A stretch of 48,802 nucleotides of DNA from the NCBI GenBank assembly GCA_028277985.1, contig JANQFG010000199.1, positions 1 to 48,802 on the forward strand, given 5' to 3'. Source of the stretch: a bacterium (lineage in GTDB: Bacteria > Desulfobacterota > DSWW01). The notes under the pieces were generated by a model. That model was not told the origin of the DNA, searched no databases, and worked only from the letters and a program-made list of their open reading frames with translations. Positions 16,600 through 25,479 of the stretch are shown here, in pieces. Made by a program: the position numbers and the translations under genes. The number at the start of each line of letters is the position of its first letter. Position 1 is the first letter of the stretch.

Positions 16600-18231
16600 C
16601 TAGTTCAAGAGATACGTGAGGCTGAAGCTGATCTGGTCCCGGTCCCGGAAGAGGCCGAGGCCGGTGAAGTTGCCCTGAATCGCGCTGTATTGGAGCGTGA
16701 ACCGAAAGGGGCCCTGAATGAAGTTCACAGCAGGCATGATCAGCCAGGCACCCCGCACATCGTAGGCCAGGGCGAGCTGGGGAGTGATGGTACCCTTTCG
16801 GTAGAGGGTGGTCAGGAGCGCCGTGAAGACGTGCTCGGTTTCCTTCACCCTCGGGAAATCAATCAGGGCCGGATAGATCGGTGGGATCTGCCGCATCCGA
16901 TCATCATAGTCGGTCACCCACGAGCCGAAGTACTGCATGGAGAGGAAGAAGGTGCTCGTCTTGTTCAACGACCGGATCCATATCTGCCTGTCCAGGCCGA
17001 TCACAAACCTGAGGATGTTCTTCTTCGGGATCGTCCCGCTCCGGGGGTTCAGGGGCAAGCCGTCGAGTCCCAGGTCTCTCACGTCGACCCCCAGCATCTC
17101 GGCTGCCAGATCCAGCACAAGGGGTGGCAAGGATAGAGTCGGGCCGTAGAGCGTTGCCAGGCTTTCTTCCGGGATGAACACGGGCTCGTCCCAGAACATG
17201 GCGACTTCCCCACGGAAGACAAGGTCGGTGTGAGACTCCCAGAAGCTCACACTGGCGCCCGTGACCTGCACGTCGGGATAGGAGACTTCCAGGGTCAAGT
17301 CATTCAGGTCGGTGAGGACCGGCACGTCGCGGCCAACCACGGAGTGCAAGGCAGGCGCATCAAGGAAGCTCTTATAGTGCGCTATGGATACATTGACATT
17401 CGTGCCGATAAGACCCATCAGCCGAACGCCCCACCTGCTGTTGGACAAGGACTTGTCCGGTGTAACGACGCGGACGAAGGGGAAGAGGACCTCGGGCAGA
17501 GGGGCCGAATAGACGGTGGCCAGCGGCGGAAACGGGGCTACCCGCGCGTCCCACGTGCCCGGCACCCAGAAGCCCTCCAGCGTGAGGGAGTACAAGGGCC
17601 ATACATCGCCCACATTGTAACTCCCTCTGAGCATCCACAAGGGGATCCTGCGGTCGTCCAGATCCTCGAAGGGCCCCCCAAAGGTATTGTCCAGCGGGTT
17701 GATGCCGTCCAACAGGCGGAAGATATCGGTCTCACCCCAGGCAAGGTTCTGGCGACCGATACGAACGAATGCGGGGCCGCGGGACAGATCGAGATAACAC
17801 TCCCACAAGTCGTACTGCTGCGTGAAGGAGTCGATATTCTCCTTGTCACGGTCCTTTACGTCTCGAAAGGCCTGCGGACCGACGTCATAGACCCCTTCGT
17901 ACATGAACCGGCCCACCAAGTGGTACTTGGATCGTATCTTGAGCGCCCTGAGGGGAACCAAGATGTCCAGCGACTTGGTCAGTTCCTTGAGGTCATGATC
18001 CAACTCGATCAGGGCCAGGTTCCGCCACTGCACGAGATTCCCGACAGAGGTATTGCCCGGATAGGTCCACCCATCGGCATCCTGAAGACGAATGGAAGCT
18101 CGTGTCTGTACCTTGGCCTTCAAGGAGAGGGTGCCGTTCTCGTCCACAAAGAACGCTTCGCTTCGCACATTCAGGACAAGCACGAACAGCACCAGACAGC
18201 CGGCGAGAACCGATTTTGCCCTCAAAGACAT
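16600..18231 (-). CDS. DUF1302 outer-membrane beta-barrel protein
   Basis: From ATG18231 the protein has 543 residues, with a signal peptide (hydrophobic stretch about residues 8-20) and then alternating amphipathic strands ending in SLTYLLN. RIGRQNLAWGETD and RLLDGINPLD are the conserved DUF1302 blocks. A purine-rich site (GGGGGGAAGAG) precedes ATG18231; an earlier in-frame ATG at 18306 would add 25 residues in front of the signal peptide and overlap the alcohol dehydrogenase gene, so it is rejected. It probably forms an outer-membrane channel or anchor for the DUF1329 protein encoded next. An inverted repeat (GTGCGG/CCGCAC, 16574-16594) sits in the gap to that gene. Confidence 0.85.
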   Translation of the reverse strand: MSLRAKSVLAGCLVLFVLVLNVRSEAFFVDENGTLSLKAKVQTRASIRLQDADGWTYPGNTSVGNLVQWRNLALIELDHDLKELTKSLDILVPLRALKIRSKYHLVGRFMYEGVYDVGPQAFRDVKDRDKENIDSFTQQYDLWECYLDLSRGPAFVRIGRQNLAWGETDIFRLLDGINPLDNTFGGPFEDLDDRRIPLWMLRGSYNVGDVWPLYSLTLEGFWVPGTWDARVAPFPPLATVYSAPLPEVLFPFVRVVTPDKSLSNSRWGVRLMGLIGTNVNVSIAHYKSFLDAPALHSVVGRDVPVLTDLNDLTLEVSYPDVQVTGASVSFWESHTDLVFRGEVAMFWDEPVFIPEESLATLYGPTLSLPPLVLDLAAEMLGVDVRDLGLDGLPLNPRSGTIPKKNILRFVIGLDRQIWIRSLNKTSTFFLSMQYFGSWVTDYDDRMRQIPPIYPALIDFPRVKETEHVFTALLTTLYRKGTITPQLALAYDVRGAWLIMPAVNFIQGPFRFTLQYSAIQGNFTGLGLFRDRDQISFSLTYLLN

Positions 18232-18302
18232 CTCTTCCCCCCTTTTCTGTTGCGCGATGCTCGCGATTCGAGAGCCTTCCGCCGGACCCGCCTGGGATAG
18301 AG

Positions 18303-19403
18303 TCACGGAACGAGCACGGCCCTTCCCGTCAGCTTCCCCTGCTCCAGCCGGTCGAGGACTTCGTTCACCTCCTCCAGTGGAACGCGATGTACGATCGGTC
18401 GAATCGTTCCCTGCACGGCAAGGTCGAGAAGCTCGACCAGCTCGTTGTACGAGCCCCAGTAGCTCGTCGTGACCATGCTCTCGGGGCGCATGCCGAAGAA
18501 GGAAAACGGCAGGGATCCGCCCCCAACCCCCACCACGACCACGATGCCCTTCCTCGCGACGACGGATGCGGCGGTGGCGAGAGTAGAATCGGTCCCAACG
18601 AGATCGATGACGGCCTGTGCCCCCTCCTCGCCGGTAATCCTCATGATCTCCTGGGCGGGATTCTCTCGTCCGTCAACGACAAATGCTGCACCCAACTCGG
18701 AGGCAAGCGCCAGGTTGTCATCCGACACGTCGACCGCGATTGTGCCGGCCCATGGCGCGAGGCTGTTGAGCAACTGAACCGCAATGTGTCCCAGTCCCCC
18801 GATTCCGATCACGACAGCGAAAGCACCCGGGTGTAGATGAGACAGCGTCTTCTTGATTGCGTGGTAGGAGGTAAGCCCCGCATCCGTCAACGGAGCGGCT
18901 TCCACCGGGTCCAGGCTGTCGAGTTTCACCAGAAATCGTTCATGGGGGACACGCATGACCTCGGCGTAGCCCCCAAGAATCCAGTGCTCCATCCCGCAAA
19001 CCTGCTCGTCGGCCTGGCGGCAGACCCGGCAGGTTCCACAGCCTCGCCCTCCCCAGACTCCAACCGCGTCCCCCTTGGCAACTTCCCGCACCAGGGGCCC
19101 TGTCTCCTCGACGATGCCGGCATTCTCGTGCCCCATGGTCAAGGGGAGAGCGAAGTCCTTGGGGAGGGGAACCCGGCCGGATCGGATATGGACATCAAAT
19201 TGACAGACTCCTGCACCTGCGACCCGGATGAGCACCTCCGAACCCTGGACTCTGGGTCGGGGCACCTCTTCGATCCTCAGGGGGCTTCCGACTTGATGAA
19301 GGCGGGCTGCACGCACGTTTCTCTTTTCCTTCGGCTGCGTTGGCATCGAATCGAACAGTACATCCAGCAAGACTTGTGCCGAACTTGCCTTGAATGTAAC
19401 CAT
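18303..19403 (-). CDS. Zinc-dependent alcohol dehydrogenase (MDR family)
   Basis: This 366-residue medium-chain dehydrogenase oxidises an alcohol with NAD(P). GHENAGIVEE carries the catalytic-zinc Glu. The structural-zinc lobe reads GCGTCRVCR with a later cysteine, and IGIGGLGHIAVQ is the cofactor loop. The catalytic-zinc cysteine is in GVCQFDVH, and the second ligand is the His of GHE. It is the first gene of the minus-strand operon, divergent from the sigma-54 activator. The start is uncertain: neither ATG19403 nor ATG19346 has a clear ribosome-binding site, and homologues normally begin near the RAARLHQVG segment, favouring 19346. Confidence 0.9.
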   Translation of the reverse strand: MVTFKASSAQVLLDVLFDSMPTQPKEKRNVRAARLHQVGSPLRIEEVPRPRVQGSEVLIRVAGAGVCQFDVHIRSGRVPLPKDFALPLTMGHENAGIVEETGPLVREVAKGDAVGVWGGRGCGTCRVCRQADEQVCGMEHWILGGYAEVMRVPHERFLVKLDSLDPVEAAPLTDAGLTSYHAIKKTLSHLHPGAFAVVIGIGGLGHIAVQLLNSLAPWAGTIAVDVSDDNLALASELGAAFVVDGRENPAQEIMRITGEEGAQAVIDLVGTDSTLATAASVVARKGIVVVVGVGGGSLPFSFFGMRPESMVTTSYWGSYNELVELLDLAVQGTIRPIVHRVPLEEVNEVLDRLEQGKLTGRAVLVP

Positions 19404-19564
19404 CTAATATTATTTGATATTAATTGATGCACGCCCTTAGACCAGAGGTCTTTGCGATGGTATCCAGACAATAAGGTGTCGTTATAGCAACAGCCTGTTT
19501 GACTTGGAGGCCGGGACGAGATATCCAATGGGGAACCACACAAATCGTACAGAGGGTCTCTACG
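19404..19564. promoter_or_regulatory. Divergent control region between the catabolic operon and its sigma-54 activator
   Basis: This 161-base gap must hold the promoters of both divergent transcripts. It includes an AT-rich block (19404-19427) with AATAT/ATATT arms, and a small palindrome AGACC-AGA-GGTCT (19439-19451) that could be an activator site. I looked for a canonical sigma-54 -24/-12 element (GG-N10-GC) toward the operon and found none with the right spacing; near misses have spacings of 8 and 11. Toward the activator, TTGACT (19499-19504) and TATCCA (19522-19527) are 17 bases apart, a weak sigma-70 candidate. Confidence 0.35.
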
Positions 19565-22500
19565 ATGTCGTCATTGCCGGATTTCTCCGAATCTCAATGG
19601 GCTTTCCTTTCCGCACTGGAGGCCTTCGGCAGACAAGTCCCCATCGACGTGGTCGCTGCGCTTGCCCCCCTTTCTGCCGGCGCCCTGCTCGAGCTGCTGG
19701 AGAGGACCGAGGAGCTCGCCTGGATCCACAGACCTTCCACCAATACGATCGGACTGAACAAAGACCTGCCCGCCCATCTGCTAGAGAGACTCAAACAGGC
19801 GAACACCCCAAGCCGGATCTCCACTCTGTTGGATCGGCTAAGGGAAGACGACTTGATCCGCGAGATCGAACAGGATGCCCTCGCCGGATTGTTCGCCCGC
19901 GCCGGGAAGGAAGAGGAAGCTGCAAGGTTGGAGCATGATCTCGCTCAGAAGGCCCTCGAAGGCCACGACACGGATCGTGCCATGAAGTACCTCAAGCAGG
20001 CCACTGCGCGTCACGCTCGCCTTTTGGGGCAAGGGGAAAGCGACAGGTTGTTCGTCTCGGAGGCCCTACAGTTATCCGACCTGTGCATATTCACGGGAAG
20101 GGACCTGGATGAGGCTCGGCCCCTCTTGCAGAGGGCCCGAGACGTAGCCGATCGATTGGGGGACAGGCGGTCCAGGGCTCTGATTTGCCTGCATCTCGGT
20201 GTCGTCCTCTTCTGGCTCGACCGGCGCTTCGAGGCTCTTGAAACGCTCGCGTCGGGACAGACAGAGGTGGAGGCATTGGGGGACGATGACATCCTTTCCC
20301 AGTCATCCGAGTGTCTTGGGCTGTTCTTCTTCATACAGGGTCGATTACGGGAAGCCTTGGAGCAGTTTGAACGCGCCATGGCCACAGCGGAGAACCGGGA
20401 AAGCAGGTTCCTCAACGTCCTGGCTCGTCCTCTGGGCGGCCTTTGCACTGCCTGGACGGGACGCTTTCATGAAGCCATCGGGATCCTTGACAGCGAATGG
20501 CGAAGTGACGAGGCTGGGATCCCGAACGGCCCGGCCATCCCCTGCAGGGCTGTCCTGGCCATGGCCCTATTGATGGCCAAGAAGAGGCGAGAAGCCCAGT
20601 TTCACATCAATGGCGCTCTTCGGGCAGCCTCCGAGAGGGGGAACCCTGTTGCCCTCTACCTCGCCAGGGGAAGCCTCGCCTATCAGCATTTCCTGGAGGG
20701 CCGCCTGCAGCAGGCCGGGGACACGCTGGCTCAAGCCTTGGAAGAAGCGGGGCAGGCAGGAATCAAGGTTCCCTACCAGATCGCCTTCTTTCTAGAGATC
20801 GTGTTCGAGTGCGACCGCATTGGCTATCAACCTGTCCCGGCACTCGATTTCCGATCGCTGGTGGACCGCGTGATGCGCGAGCCGAATATTCAGCTTCGTG
20901 GTGTGGCTTGTCGGCTCCTCGCCCAGAAGGAGGCAACCGCCGGAAAGGACAGCGCGCGGATACGATCTCACCTCGAGGCTAGCGAAGACTATTTGGGTCG
21001 TTCTGGCGATGGAGTGCAGCTTGCCAAGACGAGATTGGAGATGGCGCGCCTGGAGCTTGGGGAAGGGAACAGGGATGAGGCCCGGAAGCTGGCCCGCAGA
21101 GCCTGGCAGGGACTGTCGGGGTACGCCGAGGACCTCTTTCCGGATGATCTGAGACATTTGCTCCAGAGCAAGGCTGAAGGTCCGGCCACCGAAAGTGAAC
21201 GGTCTCCGGAAGACCTTCTGGAGCGGCTCCTCGAGACGATCGAGGACTTGATCCCCGGCCCGGATCTGGAAGCGGTCCTGACCCGCACCGTTTCCGCAAC
21301 CAACCGCCTCTTTGGGGCTGAGCGGGGAGGCCTGTTCTGGCTGGAGCGCAACAAACCGGTTCTACGAGCCGCCTGCAATCTGACCCAAACAGAAGTGGCC
21401 TCCAAGGGTTTCCGGTCGAACATGGCGCTGGTTGCAAAGGCCTACCGGGAGAACCGACCGTTGGTCATTAGAAAAAAACAGGCTGCGCAACGATTGGGCG
21501 GCCATGGTGTACAGGCGATTCTCTGTGTTCCTTTGGAGGTAGAGGGTGAAACTCGTGTCGTGCTCTATCATGACAACTCCTACTTGGAGGACTGCTTTGA
21601 CTTTGCAGAGGGTCCGCTGCTCCCACGTCTGACCCGCCACCTGAGCCTCTTTCTCGATCGCATCTGGGACTACGAGCGTCTGATGGAAGAGAAGGGCCGG
21701 CTTGTCTCGACCAAGCCCGGCCAGATGGATCGCGCCGACGTGGAGGAGGTTGTGGCGGGGAGCCCGATTATGGTCGCACTGCTCGAGCAAGTCGATCAGA
21801 TTGCCCGATCGGAATCCGCTGTGTTGCTCCTCGGGGAGACCGGCGTTGGCAAGGAACTGCTGGCCCGAAGAGTCCACAGAATGAGTCCTCGCCGAGAAGA
21901 GCCCTATGTGGTGGTCGATGTTGCGACGATTCCAGAGAACCTGATGGAGAGCGAGCTCTTCGGCCATGAGAAGGGAGCCTTTACCGGGGCGGACAAGAGG
22001 AAGATAGGACGCCTGGAACTGGCCCACAAGGGCACCCTTCTGCTCGATGAGATCGGCGAGCTACCCCTCTCCCTGCAGAGCAAGCTGCTCAGGGCGCTTG
22101 AACAGAAGACGTTTGTGCGGGTCGGTGGGACCCGTATGCTGGGCTCTGACTTCCGTCTGGTAGCGGCGACCAATCGGGACCTGGGCGAGGAAGTGGCGGC
22201 CGGCCGTTTTCGTGAGGATCTCTACTACCGTCTCAATGTCGTTCCTCTTACCATCCCTCCCTTGAGGGAAAGGGAGAACGACGTGGTCCTGCTGGCCCAT
22301 CGCTTCCTGGGTGAGTACGGAAGAAGATTCGGCCGCGAAAAGCTCACGCTCAGTCCTGCTGACGAAACGAGGCTCAAGGATTACGACTGGCCGGGAAACG
22401 TGAGAGAGCTTAGAAACGTCATGGAAAGGGCCGTCCTGCTGTCGTCAGGCGAAAGAGTCGAGCTGAACTTCCAGGCGAAAGCCACAAACACAACGAGTCG

Positions 22501-22681
22501 TTTCGTCGCAGACAATCCGACCATGGACGAGCTCCAGCGACGATACATACGACATGTGCTCAAGAAAACGGGGGGTCAGGTCACCCGGGCTTCACAGATG
22601 TTGGGAATGAATCGAACAACTCTGTTGACTCGGATGCGAAAACTTGGAGTGACCGCGCAGGATTTCCGCTCACGTGGATAG
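19565..22681 (+). CDS. Sigma-54-dependent transcriptional activator with TPR-like and GAF-like regions
   Basis: This activator has about 1038 residues from ATG19565 (AGAGGG upstream). Residues 1 to about 540 are helical and rich in Ala/Leu/Glu repeats, resembling the TPR sensor part of MalT-type regulators. A GAF-like region follows (about 545-700). The AAA+ domain has Walker A GETGVGKE (about 755), the sigma-54-contacting GAFTGA loop (about 803), Walker B LLLDEIGE (about 824) and the arginine-finger REDLYYRLN. A Fis-type helix-turn-helix occupies about 1004-1026. There is no receiver domain, so it probably senses a ligand directly or through the GAF or helical part. Its divergent position makes the 14-gene minus-strand operon the natural target. 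A TTG at 19499 would add 22 residues and is not preferred. Confidence 0.92.
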   Translation: MSSLPDFSESQWAFLSALEAFGRQVPIDVVAALAPLSAGALLELLERTEELAWIHRPSTNTIGLNKDLPAHLLERLKQANTPSRISTLLDRLREDDLIREIEQDALAGLFARAGKEEEAARLEHDLAQKALEGHDTDRAMKYLKQATARHARLLGQGESDRLFVSEALQLSDLCIFTGRDLDEARPLLQRARDVADRLGDRRSRALICLHLGVVLFWLDRRFEALETLASGQTEVEALGDDDILSQSSECLGLFFFIQGRLREALEQFERAMATAENRESRFLNVLARPLGGLCTAWTGRFHEAIGILDSEWRSDEAGIPNGPAIPCRAVLAMALLMAKKRREAQFHINGALRAASERGNPVALYLARGSLAYQHFLEGRLQQAGDTLAQALEEAGQAGIKVPYQIAFFLEIVFECDRIGYQPVPALDFRSLVDRVMREPNIQLRGVACRLLAQKEATAGKDSARIRSHLEASEDYLGRSGDGVQLAKTRLEMARLELGEGNRDEARKLARRAWQGLSGYAEDLFPDDLRHLLQSKAEGPATESERSPEDLLERLLETIEDLIPGPDLEAVLTRTVSATNRLFGAERGGLFWLERNKPVLRAACNLTQTEVASKGFRSNMALVAKAYRENRPLVIRKKQAAQRLGGHGVQAILCVPLEVEGETRVVLYHDNSYLEDCFDFAEGPLLPRLTRHLSLFLDRIWDYERLMEEKGRLVSTKPGQMDRADVEEVVAGSPIMVALLEQVDQIARSESAVLLLGETGVGKELLARRVHRMSPRREEPYVVVDVATIPENLMESELFGHEKGAFTGADKRKIGRLELAHKGTLLLDEIGELPLSLQSKLLRALEQKTFVRVGGTRMLGSDFRLVAATNRDLGEEVAAGRFREDLYYRLNVVPLTIPPLRERENDVVLLAHRFLGEYGRRFGREKLTLSPADETRLKDYDWPGNVRELRNVMERAVLLSSGERVELNFQAKATNTTSRFVADNPTMDELQRRYIRHVLKKTGGQVTRASQMLGMNRTTLLTRMRKLGVTAQDFRSRG

Positions 22682-22750
22682 AGGTGAAAGGCGGATGGCC
22701 CAACCGGTCTCTGTACCCTTGACGGAGGAGAAACAGGCACTTAGACTTGC

Positions 22751-22928
22751 CTAGTGCCCTGTCCCACAAATGCTGTTGCACGGATCTGCCTCTCTCACGC
22801 CGGGACGTAATTGGGGACAGCCACCGATTTCCCCAACCCGAATCGAAGGTTGCCGCATTTGGGAAATCGGTGGCTGTCCCCAATTACGAAGGAGAATGTG
22901 TAACGTTAATCCTGGGACAGGACACTAG
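22751..22928. mobile_element. MITE-like nested inverted-repeat element (178 bases)
   Basis: The outer ends are 16-base inverted repeats (22751-22766 and 22913-22928) with one mismatch, of the type CTAGTGYCCTGTCCCA. Inside are two perfectly complementary 28-base arms (22806-22833 and 22861-22888) around a 27-base spacer; they contain the GTGGCTGTCCCC core found in the REP arrays at 38404 and 39435. No transposase is encoded within. The right end lies 13 bases before the ATG at 22942, so the element forms the 5' leader of the kinase gene and leaves just room for its ribosome-binding site. Confidence 0.65.
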
Positions 22929-22941
22929 CGAGGAGACGAAC

Positions 22942-23994
22942 ATGAGTGAAGTAGAAGAGATCATTCCTGTCAGGTCGGCCCATGTTTTCGACGAGGAAGC
23001 CCTTGCCAAGTACCTCTCAGGCAAGCTGGAGGGATTCGACGGCCCGCTGTCTGTCCAACAGTTCGGACAGGGCCAGTCCAATCCGACCTTTCTGCTCAGC
23101 TCCGGTGAGAGGGAGTGGGTCCTTCGCAAGAAGCCTCCGGGAAAGCTGCTCCCTTCCGCCCACGCGGTAGACCGTGAGTACCGGGTGATCAAGGCACTCC
23201 AAGACACGGACGTGCCGGTTCCCGAAGCTTGTCTGCTCTGCGAGGACGATACGATCATCGGTACGGCTTTCTATGTCATGAAGCGGGCCGAGGGAAGGAT
23301 CTTCCGGAAACCATCCGCACCGGAAGTCACGAGCGCCAAAGAGCGGGCCGCCATCTTTGATGCGATGAACGAGGCCCTTGCGAATCTCCATCGGGTGGAC
23401 TTGAAGGCTGCGGGCCTCGAGGATTTCGGCAAGACCGGCAACTACATGGCAAGGCAGGTGAGCCGCTGGACCAAGCAGTACGAGGCATCGAAGACGGACG
23501 AGATCGAGAGCATGGAAAGCCTGATCCAGTGGCTGACCGAGAACATCCCGGACGATGAGACCACCACGATCGTCCACGGGGACTATCGCCTGGAGAACAT
23601 GGTCATCCATCCCTCCGAGCCTCGTGTGGTTGCCATCCTCGACTGGGAGCTCTGCACCCTCGGACATCCTTTGGCCGATCTGGCATACAACTGTATGCAG
23701 TTCCATTTCAGGGGCGACGACGGCACGAACCTGGGCTTGCTGGGCCTGGATTTCGAGGCCCTGGGCATTCCCTCCGAGGCAGACTATGTTGACGCATACT
23801 GTCGGCGCATGGGCCAAGGCCCGATACCGACTTGGAACTTCTTCGTCGCCTTCAGCATATTCCGTGTCGCCGCCATCGTGCAGGGTGTCTATAAGAGGGG
23901 GCTCGACGGAATCGCAAGCTCTTCCAGGGCAGAGTCTTTCGGAGCCTACGTGAAGTACCTGGCCGAAACGGGCTGGAAGATCTGCACCAAGTAG
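22942..23994 (+). CDS. APH-fold phosphotransferase, ACAD10/11 kinase-domain type
   Basis: This 350-residue kinase-fold protein carries the catalytic-loop motif HGDYRLENM (H212) and the metal-binding ILDWE (D234). The N-lobe has WVLRKKPPG with the ATP lysine. It is closest in form to the kinase domain of ACAD10/ACAD11, which phosphorylates 4-hydroxyacyl-CoA, rather than to antibiotic kinases. The start is at ATG22942 behind GAGGAG; an upstream in-frame reading covers the inverted-repeat element. It probably heads an operon with the acyl-CoA synthetase subunit and the exported hydrolase. A role in hydroxyacyl-CoA metabolism is inferred from family only. Confidence 0.85.
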   Translation: MSEVEEIIPVRSAHVFDEEALAKYLSGKLEGFDGPLSVQQFGQGQSNPTFLLSSGEREWVLRKKPPGKLLPSAHAVDREYRVIKALQDTDVPVPEACLLCEDDTIIGTAFYVMKRAEGRIFRKPSAPEVTSAKERAAIFDAMNEALANLHRVDLKAAGLEDFGKTGNYMARQVSRWTKQYEASKTDEIESMESLIQWLTENIPDDETTTIVHGDYRLENMVIHPSEPRVVAILDWELCTLGHPLADLAYNCMQFHFRGDDGTNLGLLGLDFEALGIPSEADYVDAYCRRMGQGPIPTWNFFVAFSIFRVAAIVQGVYKRGLDGIASSSRAESFGAYVKYLAETGWKICTK

Positions 23995-24025
23995 TCGCCG
24001 TCCCGATTCGGATTCGAGATGAGCC

Positions 24026-25456
24026 ATGGGCTTTGACTTCTCACAGATCGACCGCATCGTGAACGCCCGTTCGCTCGCCATCGTGGGTGCATCGAACGAC
24101 CCGATGAAATTCGGCGGCATGCTGGCGGCCGCACAGCTTGCCATAGGATTCGACGGCCCGCTCTTCCTCGTAAACCCGAACGAAGCAGAGATCCTGGGCA
24201 AAGCGGCCTACCCGAACCTGCAGAGCCTGCCGCAGACGCCCGACCTGGTGTATATCGGGCTGCCTGCCGCACATTCCCGGCAGGCGCTCGAGGAGTGCGC
24301 CGAGGTGGGCGTCAAGGGTGTCGTCATGGTGGCGTCCGGATTCCGGGAAGTGGGTGAGGAGGGAGAAGCGCTGGAGAGGGACGCGCTCCGGCTTGCACGG
24401 GAGGGCGGTTTCCGGATCATCGGCCCCAACTGCTTCGGCCTGTACAATCCCCGGAACCGGATCACCCTGCTGCCGGGGCCGGATTTCTCGACCACCCTGG
24501 GAGAGGTGGCCTTTCTGTCCCAGAGCGGCGGCCTCGCCGCCCACATCGGGCGACTGGGCAGGAGCCTGGGGATCGACTTCAGCGCAATCGTGAGCTACGG
24601 AAACGGAGTGGACGTCGACGAGACGGACCTGCTCCGCTATTTCGCGCACGACCCTGCGACACGAGTTATCGCCTCCTACCTGGAGGGGGTTCGGGACGGC
24701 CGGGCCTTTCTGGAGTCCCTGCAGGAAGCGGCCTCTCATAAACCGGTCGTCCTCTGGAAGGTGGGCAAGGCCGAGACGGCTCAGCGGGCGGTCATGGGCC
24801 ACACCGGATCGCTCGCTGGGGCGGCCGAGATATGGGAAGCAGCCCTTAACCAGTATGGCGTGATACCCGCTTCAGGGATCGACGAGGTCTTCGATGTTCT
24901 GCTGGCGTTGAGACACATCGGGAGGAATCCCGGCAAGCGAATCCTGGTCGTCAGCGGAGGGGGAGGGCTCTGCGCCTACGGAGCAGACCTCGCCGGCGAG
25001 GAAGACCTGGAGATGCCACCTCTCGAGGGCGAGACGGATCGAAGGCTCAGGGAAATCCTGGATTCGGCCGGGGGTGCGGTCTCGAACCCTCTGGACATCG
25101 GAACACCCCTGGTTCCCCTGCCGGTATTCGAGGCCGTCATACGAGAGACGGCAAACCACCCCTCGACGGACGTGCTCATCTTCGAGCTGCCCATCAACTT
25201 CTGCTTGCGCTTTGTCGGTGAAGAGGTTCTTGATCTATTCATCGACGTACTCATTCGGGCTCGAAAGGAATCCGGCAAGCCGGTTTTGATCGTCCTCTAC
25301 TCCCGGGCCTGCGACCGGGACGACCTGGAGCCGGAGAGGATCCTTCGCAAAGTGCGACAAGAGCTGCTGAAGAATGGCGTTGCGGTTTTCCCATCCATGC
25401 GTCGAGCCATCCGCGCCATCTCCTTGGTGAACAGAGGCACACAAACAGGGGGCTGA
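24026..25456 (+). CDS. ADP-forming acyl-CoA synthetase, alpha-subunit type
   Basis: This 476-residue protein comprises a CoA-binding Rossmann domain (about residues 8-135, VGASNDPMKFGG) and two succinyl-CoA-ligase-like domains (IGPNCFGLYNP, FLSQSGGLA). The phosphohistidine of the ADP-forming acetyl-CoA synthetase alpha subunit is present at about H259 (MGHTGSLAG). The length equals a complete alpha chain; the ATP-grasp beta domain is absent and is not encoded nearby. It either pairs with a distant beta subunit or has become a CoA/acyl-CoA-binding protein. It is 31 bases downstream of the kinase gene. Confidence 0.85.
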   Translation: MGFDFSQIDRIVNARSLAIVGASNDPMKFGGMLAAAQLAIGFDGPLFLVNPNEAEILGKAAYPNLQSLPQTPDLVYIGLPAAHSRQALEECAEVGVKGVVMVASGFREVGEEGEALERDALRLAREGGFRIIGPNCFGLYNPRNRITLLPGPDFSTTLGEVAFLSQSGGLAAHIGRLGRSLGIDFSAIVSYGNGVDVDETDLLRYFAHDPATRVIASYLEGVRDGRAFLESLQEAASHKPVVLWKVGKAETAQRAVMGHTGSLAGAAEIWEAALNQYGVIPASGIDEVFDVLLALRHIGRNPGKRILVVSGGGGLCAYGADLAGEEDLEMPPLEGETDRRLREILDSAGGAVSNPLDIGTPLVPLPVFEAVIRETANHPSTDVLIFELPINFCLRFVGEEVLDLFIDVLIRARKESGKPVLIVLYSRACDRDDLEPERILRKVRQELLKNGVAVFPSMRRAIRAISLVNRGTQTGG

Positions 25457-25479
25457 GCGCCCCAAAGGAGGGAACGATC

